A stretch of 64,000 nt of DNA from Burkholderiales bacterium. GTDB taxonomy: Bacteria > Pseudomonadota > Gammaproteobacteria > Burkholderiales > Casimicrobiaceae. The stretch is taken from NCBI GenBank assembly GCA_025981645.1, contig JAICXH010000002.1, forward strand, positions 24,876 through 88,875, given 5' to 3'. The position numbers were made by a program, and so were the translations under genes. How positions within the stretch are numbered: the first letter of the stretch is position 1; each line of letters starts with the position of its first letter. This document shows, piece by piece, positions 9,027 to 17,127 of the stretch. The notes under the pieces were generated by a model. The model was not told the DNA's origin. It worked only from the letters and a program-made list of their open reading frames with translations, and did no database searches.

Positions 9027-10034
9027 GTGAATGCGGGTGTGACGTACCGGCGGATCGCTGCCACCGCCTTGGTGCTGGCCGGGCTCGCCTTTCTCGCGCT
9101 CGGCGCGGGGCGTTACCCGCTCCCGTTTCGCGACGTCGTCGCCGCACTGTGGCATCACGGCGACGAGGCGGCGGCCGGAGGTCCGGCGCAGGCGATCGTC
9201 TGGGGACTGCGCCTGCCGCGCGTGCTGATCGCGATGCTGACGGGCGCCGCACTCGCGGCCGCCGGGGCGGCCTACCAGCACCTCTTTCGCAATCCGTTGG
9301 TCGCGCCCGATACGCTCGGCGTGTCGTCGGGCGCGGCGCTCGGCGCGATCATCGCGATTCTTCTCGGCGCCGGGAGCGTCGGCGTCGCGCTCGCGGCGTT
9401 CGCCGGCGGCATCGTCGCCGTAGCCGCAGTGCTGGCGATTGCCTCGCGGCTCAGCGCGCATGATCCGCTCGTCACGCTGATTCTCACCGGCATCGTCATC
9501 GCGAGCCTCCTCGGTGCCGGCCTGTCGCTGCTCAAATATGTCGCCGATCCGTACAACGAGCTGCCGACGATCACGTTCTGGCTGATGGGAAGCCTCGCAT
9601 CGGCGTCGGGCCGCCAGCTTGCGTTGCTGGCGCCACTTGTCGCGGTAGGGCTCGCGACGCTGTTCACGCTCGCCTGGCGCATCGACCTGCTCGCTCTTCC
9701 CGACGACCAGTCGCGCTCGCTCGGCCTGCCGGCGACGCGGCTTCGCCTCGTGGTGATCGGCGCCGCGACGCTCGTCACGGCGGCGAGCGTCGCGGTGGGC
9801 GGCATCATCGGCTGGGTTGGTCTCGTCGTGCCGCACATGGCGCGCCTCGTCGTCGGGCCCTCGTTCCCGCGGCTGCTGCCGCAGGCGGCGGTGCTGGGGG
9901 CCGCCTTCGTGCTGATCGTCGATACCGCCGCGCGCAGCGTCGCACCGATCGAGATTCCGCCAGGGATTCTCACCGCGATCGTCGGAACGCCGGTCTTCAT
10001 CGCGCTTCTCGCTCGCGCGCGCAACGTGTTCTGA
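9027..10034 (+). CDS. FecCD-family ABC permease (siderophore/heme/cobalamin type)
   Basis: Inner-membrane permease of 335 residues from the GTG at 9027, with about ten hydrophobic segments. LGVSSGAALGAI, FWLMGSLA and GGIIGWVGLVVPHMARL are hallmarks of the BtuC/FecCD/FhuB family. The longer ORF in the track starts inside ybbP and is not credible. The ATPase gene follows 25 bp later. No periplasmic binding protein or TonB-dependent receptor is in the window, so the ligand cannot be assigned. A vitamin B12 role (BtuC) is a possibility because the genome encodes a B12-dependent reductase at 42218, but this is only an inference. Confidence 0.86.
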   Translation: MNAGVTYRRIAATALVLAGLAFLALGAGRYPLPFRDVVAALWHHGDEAAAGGPAQAIVWGLRLPRVLIAMLTGAALAAAGAAYQHLFRNPLVAPDTLGVSSGAALGAIIAILLGAGSVGVALAAFAGGIVAVAAVLAIASRLSAHDPLVTLILTGIVIASLLGAGLSLLKYVADPYNELPTITFWLMGSLASASGRQLALLAPLVAVGLATLFTLAWRIDLLALPDDQSRSLGLPATRLRLVVIGAATLVTAASVAVGGIIGWVGLVVPHMARLVVGPSFPRLLPQAAVLGAAFVLIVDTAARSVAPIEIPPGILTAIVGTPVFIALLARARNVF

Positions 10035-10059
10035 AGGCGAACGCCGCGAGCGCGACGCG

Positions 10060-10845
10060 ATGGCGACCGTTCCGCTCCTCGAAGCGCGCGAACTCGCGGT
10101 CGGCTTTGCCGCGCGACGAATCGTCGAAGGGATCACGTTCGCGCTTGCCCCCGGCGAATCGCTTGCCGTGCTCGGCGGCAACGGCGCCGGCAAGTCGACG
10201 CTGTTGCGTACGCTGCTCGGCCTGCTCGTTCCGCTCGGCGGCAGTGTTGTCACGGCGGGAGTCGGGATCGCCGCGTTGCGCCCATCCGAGCGCGCCCGCC
10301 GTCTCGCTTACGTCCCCCAGCACGACGGGCTGAGCTTCGGCTTTCGCGTGCTCGACGTCGTGCTGATGGCGCGTTGTGCTCAGCTCCCGTGGTTCGGGCC
10401 GCCGCGCGCAGCCGACCGCGACATCGCCCGCGATGCGCTCGCGCGGCTTCGCATCGTCGAACTCGCCGAGCGCAGTGTCACCGAGCTCTCCGGCGGCGAG
10501 CGCCAGCTCGTGCTGATCGCGCGCGCGCTCGCGCAAGCGGCGCCGGTACTTATTCTGGACGAGCCGACTTCGAGTCTTGACTTCGGCAACCGTGCACGCG
10601 TGCTGCACGAGATCGATCGGCTGCGCGCCGAAGGGAAGTCGATCGTCGTCTCGACGCACGAGCCCGATCTGGCACTTGCGCACGCCGATCGGGCGTTGCT
10701 GCTGCGCGACGGCCGGCCGCTCGCGCTCGATCGCGTCGAGCGCGCGCTCACCGCAGCGAACATCGAACGTCTCTATGGGCTGCCGGTGACGCGGATCGCG
10801 ATCGATGCGCGGCGCTCGGTGTTCGTGCCGGTGCAGTCGCTCTGA
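10060..10845 (+). CDS. ABC ATP-binding protein of the FecE/BtuD type
   Basis: A 261-residue ATPase partner of the FecCD permease. It contains Walker A GGNGAGKST, the YVPQHDGLSF Q-loop, the signature ELSGGERQLVLIARAL, Walker B VLILDEPTSSLD and a switch His in VVSTHEPDL. The Q-loop and signature wording fit iron-siderophore and cobalamin importers. It couples ATP hydrolysis to substrate import at the cytoplasmic face. A cut-down tryptophan 2,3-dioxygenase ORF begins 39 bp after its stop. Confidence 0.87.
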   Translation: MATVPLLEARELAVGFAARRIVEGITFALAPGESLAVLGGNGAGKSTLLRTLLGLLVPLGGSVVTAGVGIAALRPSERARRLAYVPQHDGLSFGFRVLDVVLMARCAQLPWFGPPRAADRDIARDALARLRIVELAERSVTELSGGERQLVLIARALAQAAPVLILDEPTSSLDFGNRARVLHEIDRLRAEGKSIVVSTHEPDLALAHADRALLLRDGRPLALDRVERALTAANIERLYGLPVTRIAIDARRSVFVPVQSL

Positions 10846-10884
10846 CTGCGATGACGTGTCGTCGAGCGATGTTAGCATCGCGGC

Positions 10885-11277
10885 ATGGACGAGCTCGATG
10901 CGTTGCTGCACGCGCCGTCGCTCTACGACGAGTTCGTGCGCCTGCGCGCGCGGCGGGGTCTGCCGGTGCCGCGCGAGCTCGTCGAGCGCGACGTGACGCA
11001 ACCGTGGGTGCGCAGTTCCGGGTTCGTCGGAGCGCTGCGCGTCGTGTACGCGGATCGCGCGCGCTGGTGGGACGTCTACGACATGTGCGAGAAGCTGGTC
11101 GACGTCGAGGAGATGTTCCAGCTCTGGCGGCTCCGGCACGTCAAGACCGTCGAGCGAATCATCGCCTTCATGCGTGGGACGGGCGGCTCGTCGGGCGTCG
11201 CGTTCCTGCGCCGCGCGCTCGACCAGGCCTTTTTCCCCGAACTCATCGACGCGCGAACGACGATCGGCCGCGGCTGA
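10885..11277 (+). CDS. C-terminal half of tryptophan 2,3-dioxygenase (truncated, probable remnant)
   Basis: A 130-residue ORF that matches only the second half of KynA, which is normally about 280-300 residues. It has the CEKLVDVEEMFQLWR helix, RHVKTVERIIAFMRGTGGSSG with the His that binds the heme iron and the Thr/Gly-rich substrate loop, and the FFPELIDARTTIG end. The N-terminal half, which supplies the Phe, His, Tyr and Arg that bind tryptophan, is absent; the sequence before the ATG is the end of the ABC ATPase. It should therefore not be an active dioxygenase on its own. A small stem-loop (GCGATG-TTAG-CATCGC, 10866-10881) sits just before the ATG and no ribosome binding site is evident. 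Most likely a 5'-deleted gene whose reading frame has survived. Confidence 0.75.
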   Translation: MDELDALLHAPSLYDEFVRLRARRGLPVPRELVERDVTQPWVRSSGFVGALRVVYADRARWWDVYDMCEKLVDVEEMFQLWRLRHVKTVERIIAFMRGTGGSSGVAFLRRALDQAFFPELIDARTTIGRG

Positions 11278-11354
11278 GCACGCCAGCACCGTCGATTTCT
11301 CCGCCTATCTGCAGCGCGTCAAGGACCCGGGCAAACCGTAACGCGGCGGGCGTG

Positions 11355-12617
11355 TTACGCGGCCTCGGGCAGCGGCGGGGCCGCGGGCCCACGCCGGCGG
11401 GGCGGGCGCTCGTCCATCGACCACTGCAGCAGGAACGCGGCGAGCCCGACGGCGATCAGCGCAGTCCAACCGGCGTTGTAGTTGCCGAAGCGGTCGAACA
11501 CCATGCCTCCCATCAGCGCACCAGAGAACGAGCCGAGCTGATGCGAGAGGAACACGATTCCGTAGAGCGTGTTGAAGTGCCTGAGGCCAAACACGCGGCC
11601 GATGATACCGGTCACGAGCGGAATGACGCCGAGCCAGAGCATGCCCATCGCCGAGGCGAACACCAGCGCCGATCCTGCGCTCACCGGCAGCAGCAGGAAC
11701 GCTGCAATGAAGAGCGTGCGCAACAGATAGATAAGCGCCAGCAGTCGCTTCTGGCTGAGACGCGCGCCCAGCAGGCCGAACGCGTAGGTGCCGATCGTGT
11801 TGAAGAACCCGATCAGCGCGAGCGCGGTCGCGCCGACCCCCGGTGCGACGCCGCAGAGGTCGAGATACGATGGCAAGTAGGTCGCGATGAAAACGAGCTG
11901 GAAGCCGCACGCGAAGAACGCGACCATCATGCACAGATAGCCGCGGTGCGTGACTGCCTCGACGACCGCCTCGCGGAGTCGCTGGGTCGCCGCTCCCGGC
12001 GCGCCCGGACTGCGCCCCGGCTCGCGGATCACCAGTGACACCAGGGCGAGCGAAGCCGCAACGGCGGCGAACAGCAGCATCGCAGGGCGCCAGCCGAGTC
12101 CGCCGATCAGCATCTGCCCGGCAGGCGCGATGACGACGGTCCCGAGCGAGCCCGCCGCTGCCACGATGCCGACCGTCTGCGTGCGCTTTGCCGGAGGCGT
12201 CGCGCGCGAGACCACGCCGATCAAAACGCCGAAGCCCGTTCCCGCGACGCCGACGCCGATGAGGAAACCGGCCATCGCGAGCCCACCAGGCCATGCCCCG
12301 GCGACGACCATCAGCGCAAGCCCCGCCGCGTACACGATCGACGTCACGATCAGCACCGGCCGCGGTCCGTGACGATCCGCGAGGGCGCCCACCACCGGCT
12401 GCGACAGACCCCACACGATGTTCTGCAACGCGATCGAGAAACCGAACGTCGCCGCCGAAACGCCGAGGTCGAGCGTCATCGGCCGCATGAACAGGCCGAG
12501 GCTCTGCCGCACGCCCATGCAGAGCGAGATGATCGCGCCACTGGCGATCAGCAGCATGAGAAAGCCGGGTGTGGCCCTGGCGGGCCCGGTGGACGTCGAA
12601 GTGCGCGGGTGGCTCAT
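11355..12617 (-). CDS. MFS transporter, oxalate/monocarboxylate-type
   Basis: A 420-residue, 12-TM major facilitator. VRQSLGLFMRPM after TM1 and ADRHGPRPVL in the loop between TM2 and TM3 fit the OFA/monocarboxylate group, as do the central loop (REPGRSPGAPGAATQ) and the FGLRHFNTLYG segment of the second half. It probably takes up or exchanges a small organic anion. It is convergent with the truncated dioxygenase and stands alone, with no regulator beside it; the sequence offers no substrate clue beyond family. Confidence 0.83.
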   Translation of the reverse strand: MSHPRTSTSTGPARATPGFLMLLIASGAIISLCMGVRQSLGLFMRPMTLDLGVSAATFGFSIALQNIVWGLSQPVVGALADRHGPRPVLIVTSIVYAAGLALMVVAGAWPGGLAMAGFLIGVGVAGTGFGVLIGVVSRATPPAKRTQTVGIVAAAGSLGTVVIAPAGQMLIGGLGWRPAMLLFAAVAASLALVSLVIREPGRSPGAPGAATQRLREAVVEAVTHRGYLCMMVAFFACGFQLVFIATYLPSYLDLCGVAPGVGATALALIGFFNTIGTYAFGLLGARLSQKRLLALIYLLRTLFIAAFLLLPVSAGSALVFASAMGMLWLGVIPLVTGIIGRVFGLRHFNTLYGIVFLSHQLGSFSGALMGGMVFDRFGNYNAGWTALIAVGLAAFLLQWSMDERPPRRRGPAAPPLPEAA

Positions 12618-12726
12618 CGAAAACCGGGGCTCTCCGAGGGACGCGGACCCGTCATCTTAAGGTCACCGGCACGTGGCCGCGAAATGCTCTTTGCTCACGC
12701 GACGCATGCGCCGCGCGAATGGGCGA

Positions 12727-13182
12727 TCACGCTCCCGGCGTGCACTCGACGTTCATTCGCCGGCAGACACCGATGATGCGCTCGACGATCGTCGAGGTCG
12801 TCGCATCGGGCCCTGCGACGTGCGCGGACGACACGAGAATCTGCGTCAGCTTGTCGCCGAGGGCGATCGACTGGATCGCCGCGTTGCGCGATCCGTCGGT
12901 GAACTCGACGCGGCGCGTCGGCGCATCGTCGGAGATGATCGTGATGCCTGCCACGGCTTGCAGCGACTTCTGCACGGTCTCGTAGACGCGCGCGGCGGGA
13001 ACGTCAACGATCACCGTCGCCGTATCGAACGCGGTTTTCCCGTCGGGTGCTTTTTGTGACATCTGCTCGATGCGACCGACGGCTCGTCGCGCGAGGAACA
13101 CCCATTGCGCGTCGGCGGCGCCGGCCCAGACGGCGAGCGCGAGCGCCGGAAGCAGGACGATCAAACGATCGAATTGCAGCAT
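12727..13182 (-). CDS. Exported protein of unknown function
   Basis: A 151-residue protein from the ATG at 13182. MLQFDRLIVLLPALALAVWAGAADAQ is a clear Sec signal peptide with an ADA-Q cleavage site. The mature part has a mixed alpha/beta pattern: TATVIVDVPAARVYETVQKSLQ, then AVAGITIISDDAPTRRVEFTDGS, and a C-terminal pair of Cys in IGVCRRMNVECTPG that could form a disulfide. The pattern is reminiscent of small periplasmic proteins with one SRPBCC- or DUF3568-like domain, but I do not recognise the family with confidence. It is divergent from the large exported repeat protein at 13377 with a 194-bp gap. Confidence 0.72.
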   Translation of the reverse strand: MLQFDRLIVLLPALALAVWAGAADAQWVFLARRAVGRIEQMSQKAPDGKTAFDTATVIVDVPAARVYETVQKSLQAVAGITIISDDAPTRRVEFTDGSRNAAIQSIALGDKLTQILVSSAHVAGPDATTSTIVERIIGVCRRMNVECTPGA

Positions 13183-13376
13183 CGAACGACTCCGCGTGAC
13201 GTGTGGCGCGATTATCCGCGGTTCCGCGGGGCAGCGCCATTCTGCCGGCAGCGCGGGCGCGCGCAGGGAGTCTGGGTGGCGCCGGCAGGTGTTCGCTGCT
13301 ATGCTCCCGCGCCATCGATTGGGGCGGTCCGGGTCGCGCATGGCGCGCGGCGCGAAAGGATTGCACGGAGGCAAAA

Positions 13377-15869
13377 ATGGTCGACGCACGTCGGCAGTGG
13401 GTCGTGGCACTTGCCACATGGTTCATGTTTGGTGGGCTCGCCGCGCCGAATGCCGCTGCGCAACTTCGCGCACTGCCGCCAATGGCGTCGTGGCCGAACA
13501 CGATGACGCTGCACGGTTCGACGGTCACGGTGAGCGAGCCACAGGCGATCGCATGGCCCGAGCACCGCACGCTCACCGCGCGCGCCGCGGTCTCGATCCT
13601 GCGCCCCGGCGCCCGAGTGCCGATTCGCGGCACCGTCGAGGTATCGGCGAACACCGAGACCGATTACACGACGCGCACCGTGACCTACTCGGGCATGAAG
13701 CTCGTTTCGACCAAATTTCCTTCGCTCGATGCCGTACAGGCCGCGCAGGTCGAAGCGCAGATGCGCGACGTCATTCCCGCGCTGGGTGCGAAGCGCGTGC
13801 CAGTCGATGCCGTCCTGCTGAGCCTCAAGGAGCCACCGGCGCCACCGCAGACCATCGCGCTCGCCAACGATCCGCCGACGATCTTCTACAGTACCCGTCC
13901 GGCAAGCCTCGTCGTGTTCAACGGCGAACCGGTGATGGCGCCGCTCGCCGACGGGCTCTCGGTTGCCGTCAACACCAACTGGAGCGTGTTCGAGACGGCG
14001 GCAGGCCACAGCTGGTATCTGCTCGCCAACGGCACCTGGTTCTCGGCCCCGGCTGCGGCAGGACCGTGGGCACCGACGCACAGTCTCCCTCCGGTGTTCA
14101 AGACGCTGCCGCGCGACCCCGCGTTCGACGACGTGCGCAAGGCGATGCCGCCGCGACCGGTGCGTGCCGCGTCTGCGCCGACGATCATTGTCAGCATGAA
14201 GCCGGCCGAGATCATCGTCACCAGCGGTGCACCGAAGCTCGCCGCGCTCGCCGGCACTGCGCTCCAGTACGTCGTCAACACTCCGGTCGACCTCTTCTTC
14301 ATGCCCTCGACCGGACGCTTCTACTTCCTGACGTCGGGGCGCTGGTTCTCGGCGGCTGCGCTCGAAGGGCCGTGGACGTTCGCCACGCCGTCGCTGCCAC
14401 CCGATTTCGCGCGGATCCCGGCATCGAGTCCGAAGGGTCACGTGCTGGTGTCGGTCCCCGGCACGCCGCAGGCACAGCAAGCGGTGATGGAGGCACAGGT
14501 CCCGCGACAGGGAACGATCGAACGCAGCACGGTGAAGGTCGCAGTCACCTATGCGGGACCACCGAAATTCGTTCCGATCGCCGGCACGACGATGACGTAC
14601 GCCGTCAACACGTCGTATCAGGTGATCGACGTCGCTGGCCGCTACTACGTCTGCTACAACGCGGCGTGGTTCGTCGCGCCGTCGCCGAACGGGCCGTGGG
14701 TGCTCGCTGATGCGGTGCCGCAGGTGATCTACACGATTTCCCCGGCGAGCCCGCTCTACAACGTGACCTACGTCACCGTGTACTCGTCGACGCCGACGAC
14801 GGTGACCTACGGCTACACGACCGGCTACACGCTGGGCTATGTCAGCGCGGGAGTCGTCGTCTACGGCACCGGCTACTACTACCCCCCGTACTACTACCCG
14901 GCACCGGTGCCTGTGTTCATTCCGTATCCGTATTCGTATTCGGGCGCCACCTGGTACAACCCGAGCACCGGCGCGTGGGCGCGCGGCGGCACCATCTACG
15001 GTCCCTACAACACCGCTTCGGGGGCGCGCTACTACAACCCGAGCACGGGCGCGTGGGCGCAGGGAGGCGCGATCTACGGACCCAACGGAGGTGCAGGCGC
15101 GTTCTCCTACTACAACCCGACGACCGGCACCTATGCGCACGGGAGTGCGTCGTGGGGGGCCGACGGCGGCAGCGGTTATGCGAATTTCTCGAACAGCAAG
15201 ACCGGGCGCTCGGGCTCGACGCAACAGAACTGGAACGAGTACGAGCGCTGGGGCTCGTCGACGATCACCGGCCCGAATCAGACCGTCAACACGAAGAGCG
15301 GCGCGAATGCCCAGGGCAAGGCAGGCGGATTCAGCTTGAGCACCGGTGCCGAGGGCGCCGGCGCCAAGGGCGCGAACGGCAACAAGGGGGGTGCAGTGAA
15401 GACCGCGGGCGGCGACACCTACGCCGGCGCCGACGGGAATGTCTACAAGCACACCGACAGCGGCTGGTCGAAGTGGAACGACGGATCATGGCAGCCGGTG
15501 ACGCCGCCGTCGAACGCCACACACCCGGCAAACGGGCAGGGCCAGACAGGGAGCGGCACGCAGGGGCAGGGTCAGCATGCGCAGGGGCAGGGTCAGCACG
15601 CACAAAGCGCGAACGCGCCGATGCGCACGCAAGGTGGAACGCAGAAGCAACCGTCGAGTGCCGCGGCACCGGCGACGTCACAGCCGGGGGCGGCGCCGAG
15701 GCGCCTCGGGCAGGGTGGGTCCGCGCAGCCTGCGCCGGCGCGCGGGTCCGCCGAGGGTGGCGCGCCGTGGGATCAGCTCGAGCAGGACCGGCATGCGCGC
15801 ACCGAAGGCGCGCAACGCCAGCAGTCCTACCGTTCGCAGCGCGGTGGAGGAGGGCTGCGGTTGCGTTGA
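13377..15869 (+). CDS. Large exported repeat protein (Tyr/Gly-rich, unknown function)
   Basis: An 830-residue protein starting at the ATG preceded by CGGAGG (13366-13371). A signal peptide ends AAPNAAAQ. Residues about 165-455 hold three diverged 80-residue repeats, each with a WFSAPAAAGPW-like core followed by a Pro turn. Then comes a Tyr/Pro-rich stretch (YYYPPYYYPAPVPVF) and three 25-residue units with WYNPSTGAWARGG / YYNPSTGAWAQGG / YYNPTTGTYAHGS. A Gly/Asn/Ser-rich region, a GNVYKHTDSGWSKWNDGSWQPV unit and a low-complexity Gln/Gly/Pro/Arg tail follow. Similar proteins are sometimes labelled carbohydrate-binding family V/XII, which I cannot confirm. It is likely a surface or periplasmic structural protein. 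No operon partner. Confidence 0.78.
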   Translation: MVDARRQWVVALATWFMFGGLAAPNAAAQLRALPPMASWPNTMTLHGSTVTVSEPQAIAWPEHRTLTARAAVSILRPGARVPIRGTVEVSANTETDYTTRTVTYSGMKLVSTKFPSLDAVQAAQVEAQMRDVIPALGAKRVPVDAVLLSLKEPPAPPQTIALANDPPTIFYSTRPASLVVFNGEPVMAPLADGLSVAVNTNWSVFETAAGHSWYLLANGTWFSAPAAAGPWAPTHSLPPVFKTLPRDPAFDDVRKAMPPRPVRAASAPTIIVSMKPAEIIVTSGAPKLAALAGTALQYVVNTPVDLFFMPSTGRFYFLTSGRWFSAAALEGPWTFATPSLPPDFARIPASSPKGHVLVSVPGTPQAQQAVMEAQVPRQGTIERSTVKVAVTYAGPPKFVPIAGTTMTYAVNTSYQVIDVAGRYYVCYNAAWFVAPSPNGPWVLADAVPQVIYTISPASPLYNVTYVTVYSSTPTTVTYGYTTGYTLGYVSAGVVVYGTGYYYPPYYYPAPVPVFIPYPYSYSGATWYNPSTGAWARGGTIYGPYNTASGARYYNPSTGAWAQGGAIYGPNGGAGAFSYYNPTTGTYAHGSASWGADGGSGYANFSNSKTGRSGSTQQNWNEYERWGSSTITGPNQTVNTKSGANAQGKAGGFSLSTGAEGAGAKGANGNKGGAVKTAGGDTYAGADGNVYKHTDSGWSKWNDGSWQPVTPPSNATHPANGQGQTGSGTQGQGQHAQGQGQHAQSANAPMRTQGGTQKQPSSAAAPATSQPGAAPRRLGQGGSAQPAPARGSAEGGAPWDQLEQDRHARTEGAQRQQSYRSQRGGGGLRLR
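15561..15602. repeat. Two tandem 21-bp units inside the repeat-protein gene
   Basis: Two near-identical 21-bp units (beginning CAGGGGCAGGGTCAGCA, differing at two positions) encode GQGQHAQ twice in the low-complexity tail. The unit is a multiple of three, so copy-number change would keep the frame. Confidence 0.8.
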
Positions 15870-15926
15870 CGCGTCGTACGGCGAAGCTCAGAGCTTTCTT
15901 CGTGGACTGCGCCTGCCGCCGCGGCG

Positions 15927-16529
15927 CTACTTGCCCATGTGATCCTTCATCGCGGCGAGGTCCCGCCGGCATCCTGGCGCCAACGATGCGGCGTTCGCTT
16001 CGAGGCAGGTGATCGCATGGCCGCCGCCCGGCTTGACGCCTTGGCAGAAGGTCCGGTAATCGCGTCCGCAAGCGTCGCGCATCAAGCGCATCTCGTCGCG
16101 CTGTGAGATCCCGGACGGCGCGCCTGACGGAGCCGGCGTGATCGCAGCCGGTGTGACCGCGGCCGGGGCGGCCGCCGCGGGGGCCATCGCTCCCATCGAC
16201 CCGCCCGCGGCGGATTGGGGCGGCAGCGGGGCACCCAGCGCCGCCAGCGCGTGCTGGCACCCCGGTGACACATGCGCAGCGTTCTCCTGCAGGCAATGGA
16301 GGGCCGCAGGTCCTCCCGGCTGCACGCTCGCGCAAACCGCCCGGTAATCGCCCCGGCACGCCGACTTGATCGCACTCTGCTGCGCGGGCGTCGGCTGCTG
16401 CGCGGACACCGTGCCGAACAGCGCGAGCCCGGCCGCCAGCGCGATTCCCGAGGCCGTCCTGCGTACCACCGATGCCGTCCTGCGAGTCACCGGTGCCGCT
16501 GCGTTGCCCGTTGATCCACCTTGCGCCAT
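15927..16529 (-). CDS. Exported cysteine-rich repeat protein
   Basis: A 200-residue protein from the ATG at 16529 (the longer ORF continues backwards into a pseudogene). A signal peptide (SGIALAAGLALFGTVSAQ) is followed by two copies of a Cys motif: ACRGDYRAVCASVQPGG...CLQENAAHVSPGCQHAL and ACGRDYRTFCQGVKPGG...CLEANAASLAPGCRRDL. Each carries four Cys and matches the cysteine-rich repeat known from Golgi apparatus protein 1 and found singly or in pairs in bacterial periplasmic proteins. An Ala/Pro linker separates them. The function is unknown; the four Cys per unit presumably form disulfides. It is convergent with the large repeat protein. Confidence 0.8.
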   Translation of the reverse strand: MAQGGSTGNAAAPVTRRTASVVRRTASGIALAAGLALFGTVSAQQPTPAQQSAIKSACRGDYRAVCASVQPGGPAALHCLQENAAHVSPGCQHALAALGAPLPPQSAAGGSMGAMAPAAAAPAAVTPAAITPAPSGAPSGISQRDEMRLMRDACGRDYRTFCQGVKPGGGHAITCLEANAASLAPGCRRDLAAMKDHMGK

Positions 16530-16623
16530 GAGCCTGTCTCCGGTTCGTGAAATCGCGAAAGCGTAGAGCGTGGGCCGGCGCGAGTCAATGCGCACGGCCC
16601 GCCGCTTTGCATCGACTGCCCGA

Positions 16624-16949
16624 TCAGAAGTGGTCGTCGACGCGCAACATCGGGGTCTTCCAAGCGAGCCCGGGACGTCGGAAGGATTGCCGAACCGATT
16701 GCGCCAGTACTGGTACTTGTGCCCCGTCACCTTGGCAAAATCAATCGTATTGCGATAGGTGACGTACTCCTCCTGCGCGTTGCTGTCGATGGAGTCCGAC
16801 ATCAGGACGTCGACATTGAAGAAGTTGGTGCCGTACTTGTAGCCGCCGACGTGCTGCAGATCGAAGATGTTCTTCGAGATCGCTGCGCCATTGGCGACGC
16901 AGGGCTCCTTGAACTCGGTGCCGTATCGCCGGTCGATCGACGTGTCACT
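16624..16949 (-). pseudogene. Remnant of a nucleoside-specific-channel-like outer membrane protein
   Basis: The minus strand reads SDTSIDRRYGTEFKEP, then GYKYGTNFFNVDVLMSDS and AQEEYVTYRNTIDFAKVTG, the N-terminal third of Tsx/OmpK-like outer membrane channel proteins. It then jumps straight to KYQYWRNRFGNPSDVPG, which belongs near the C-terminus. After PG a frameshift is needed to read LAWKTPMLRVDDHF and a stop at 16624; a terminal Phe is typical of beta-barrels. So the gene has lost its signal peptide and start (a TGA precedes SDT), has an internal deletion and has a frameshift. It lies beside the urate genes, where such channels are often found, so it was probably the purine uptake porin. 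Family assignment is from remembered patterns. Confidence 0.65.
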
Positions 16950-16977
16950 TCACTCCTCGTCGTTCGACGGCTACGCG

Positions 16978-17107
16978 TTGTCAGGGCGTCGAGGGGGAAG
17001 GCCGCATCGGCGGCGAGCTCGCGCTCGAACTCCTCGGCCGTCCCGGCGCGGTTGAACAGTACGTTGAGCAGGATCGCCGTGATCGCGGTCGACGGGCTGC
17101 GTTGATT
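16978..17107 (-). pseudogene. Possible C-terminal remnant of a purine permease (NCS2 type)
   Basis: The minus-strand frame directly upstream of the porin remnant reads STAITAILLNVLFNRAGTAEEFERE with no start codon. The TAILLNVLFN helix followed by an acidic tail resembles the end of uracil/xanthine:cation symporters. The match is short and this is a tentative call. Together with the neighbouring remnant it suggests that a purine uptake module was deleted here, leaving joined ends. Confidence 0.3.
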
Positions 17108-17127
17108 GGCACATGGGCCTCTGTTGA

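Noticed and set aside
11278-11354. Short frame encoding EHASTVDFSAYLQRVKDPGKP before a stop
   Set aside because: Looks protein-like but is only about 20 residues without a start and matches nothing I can name; too little to call a remnant.
13299-15452. 717-residue minus-strand ORF opposite the exported repeat protein
   Set aside because: Arg/Val/Gly-rich shadow of the repeats in the real gene; the plus-strand gene has an RBS and a signal peptide.
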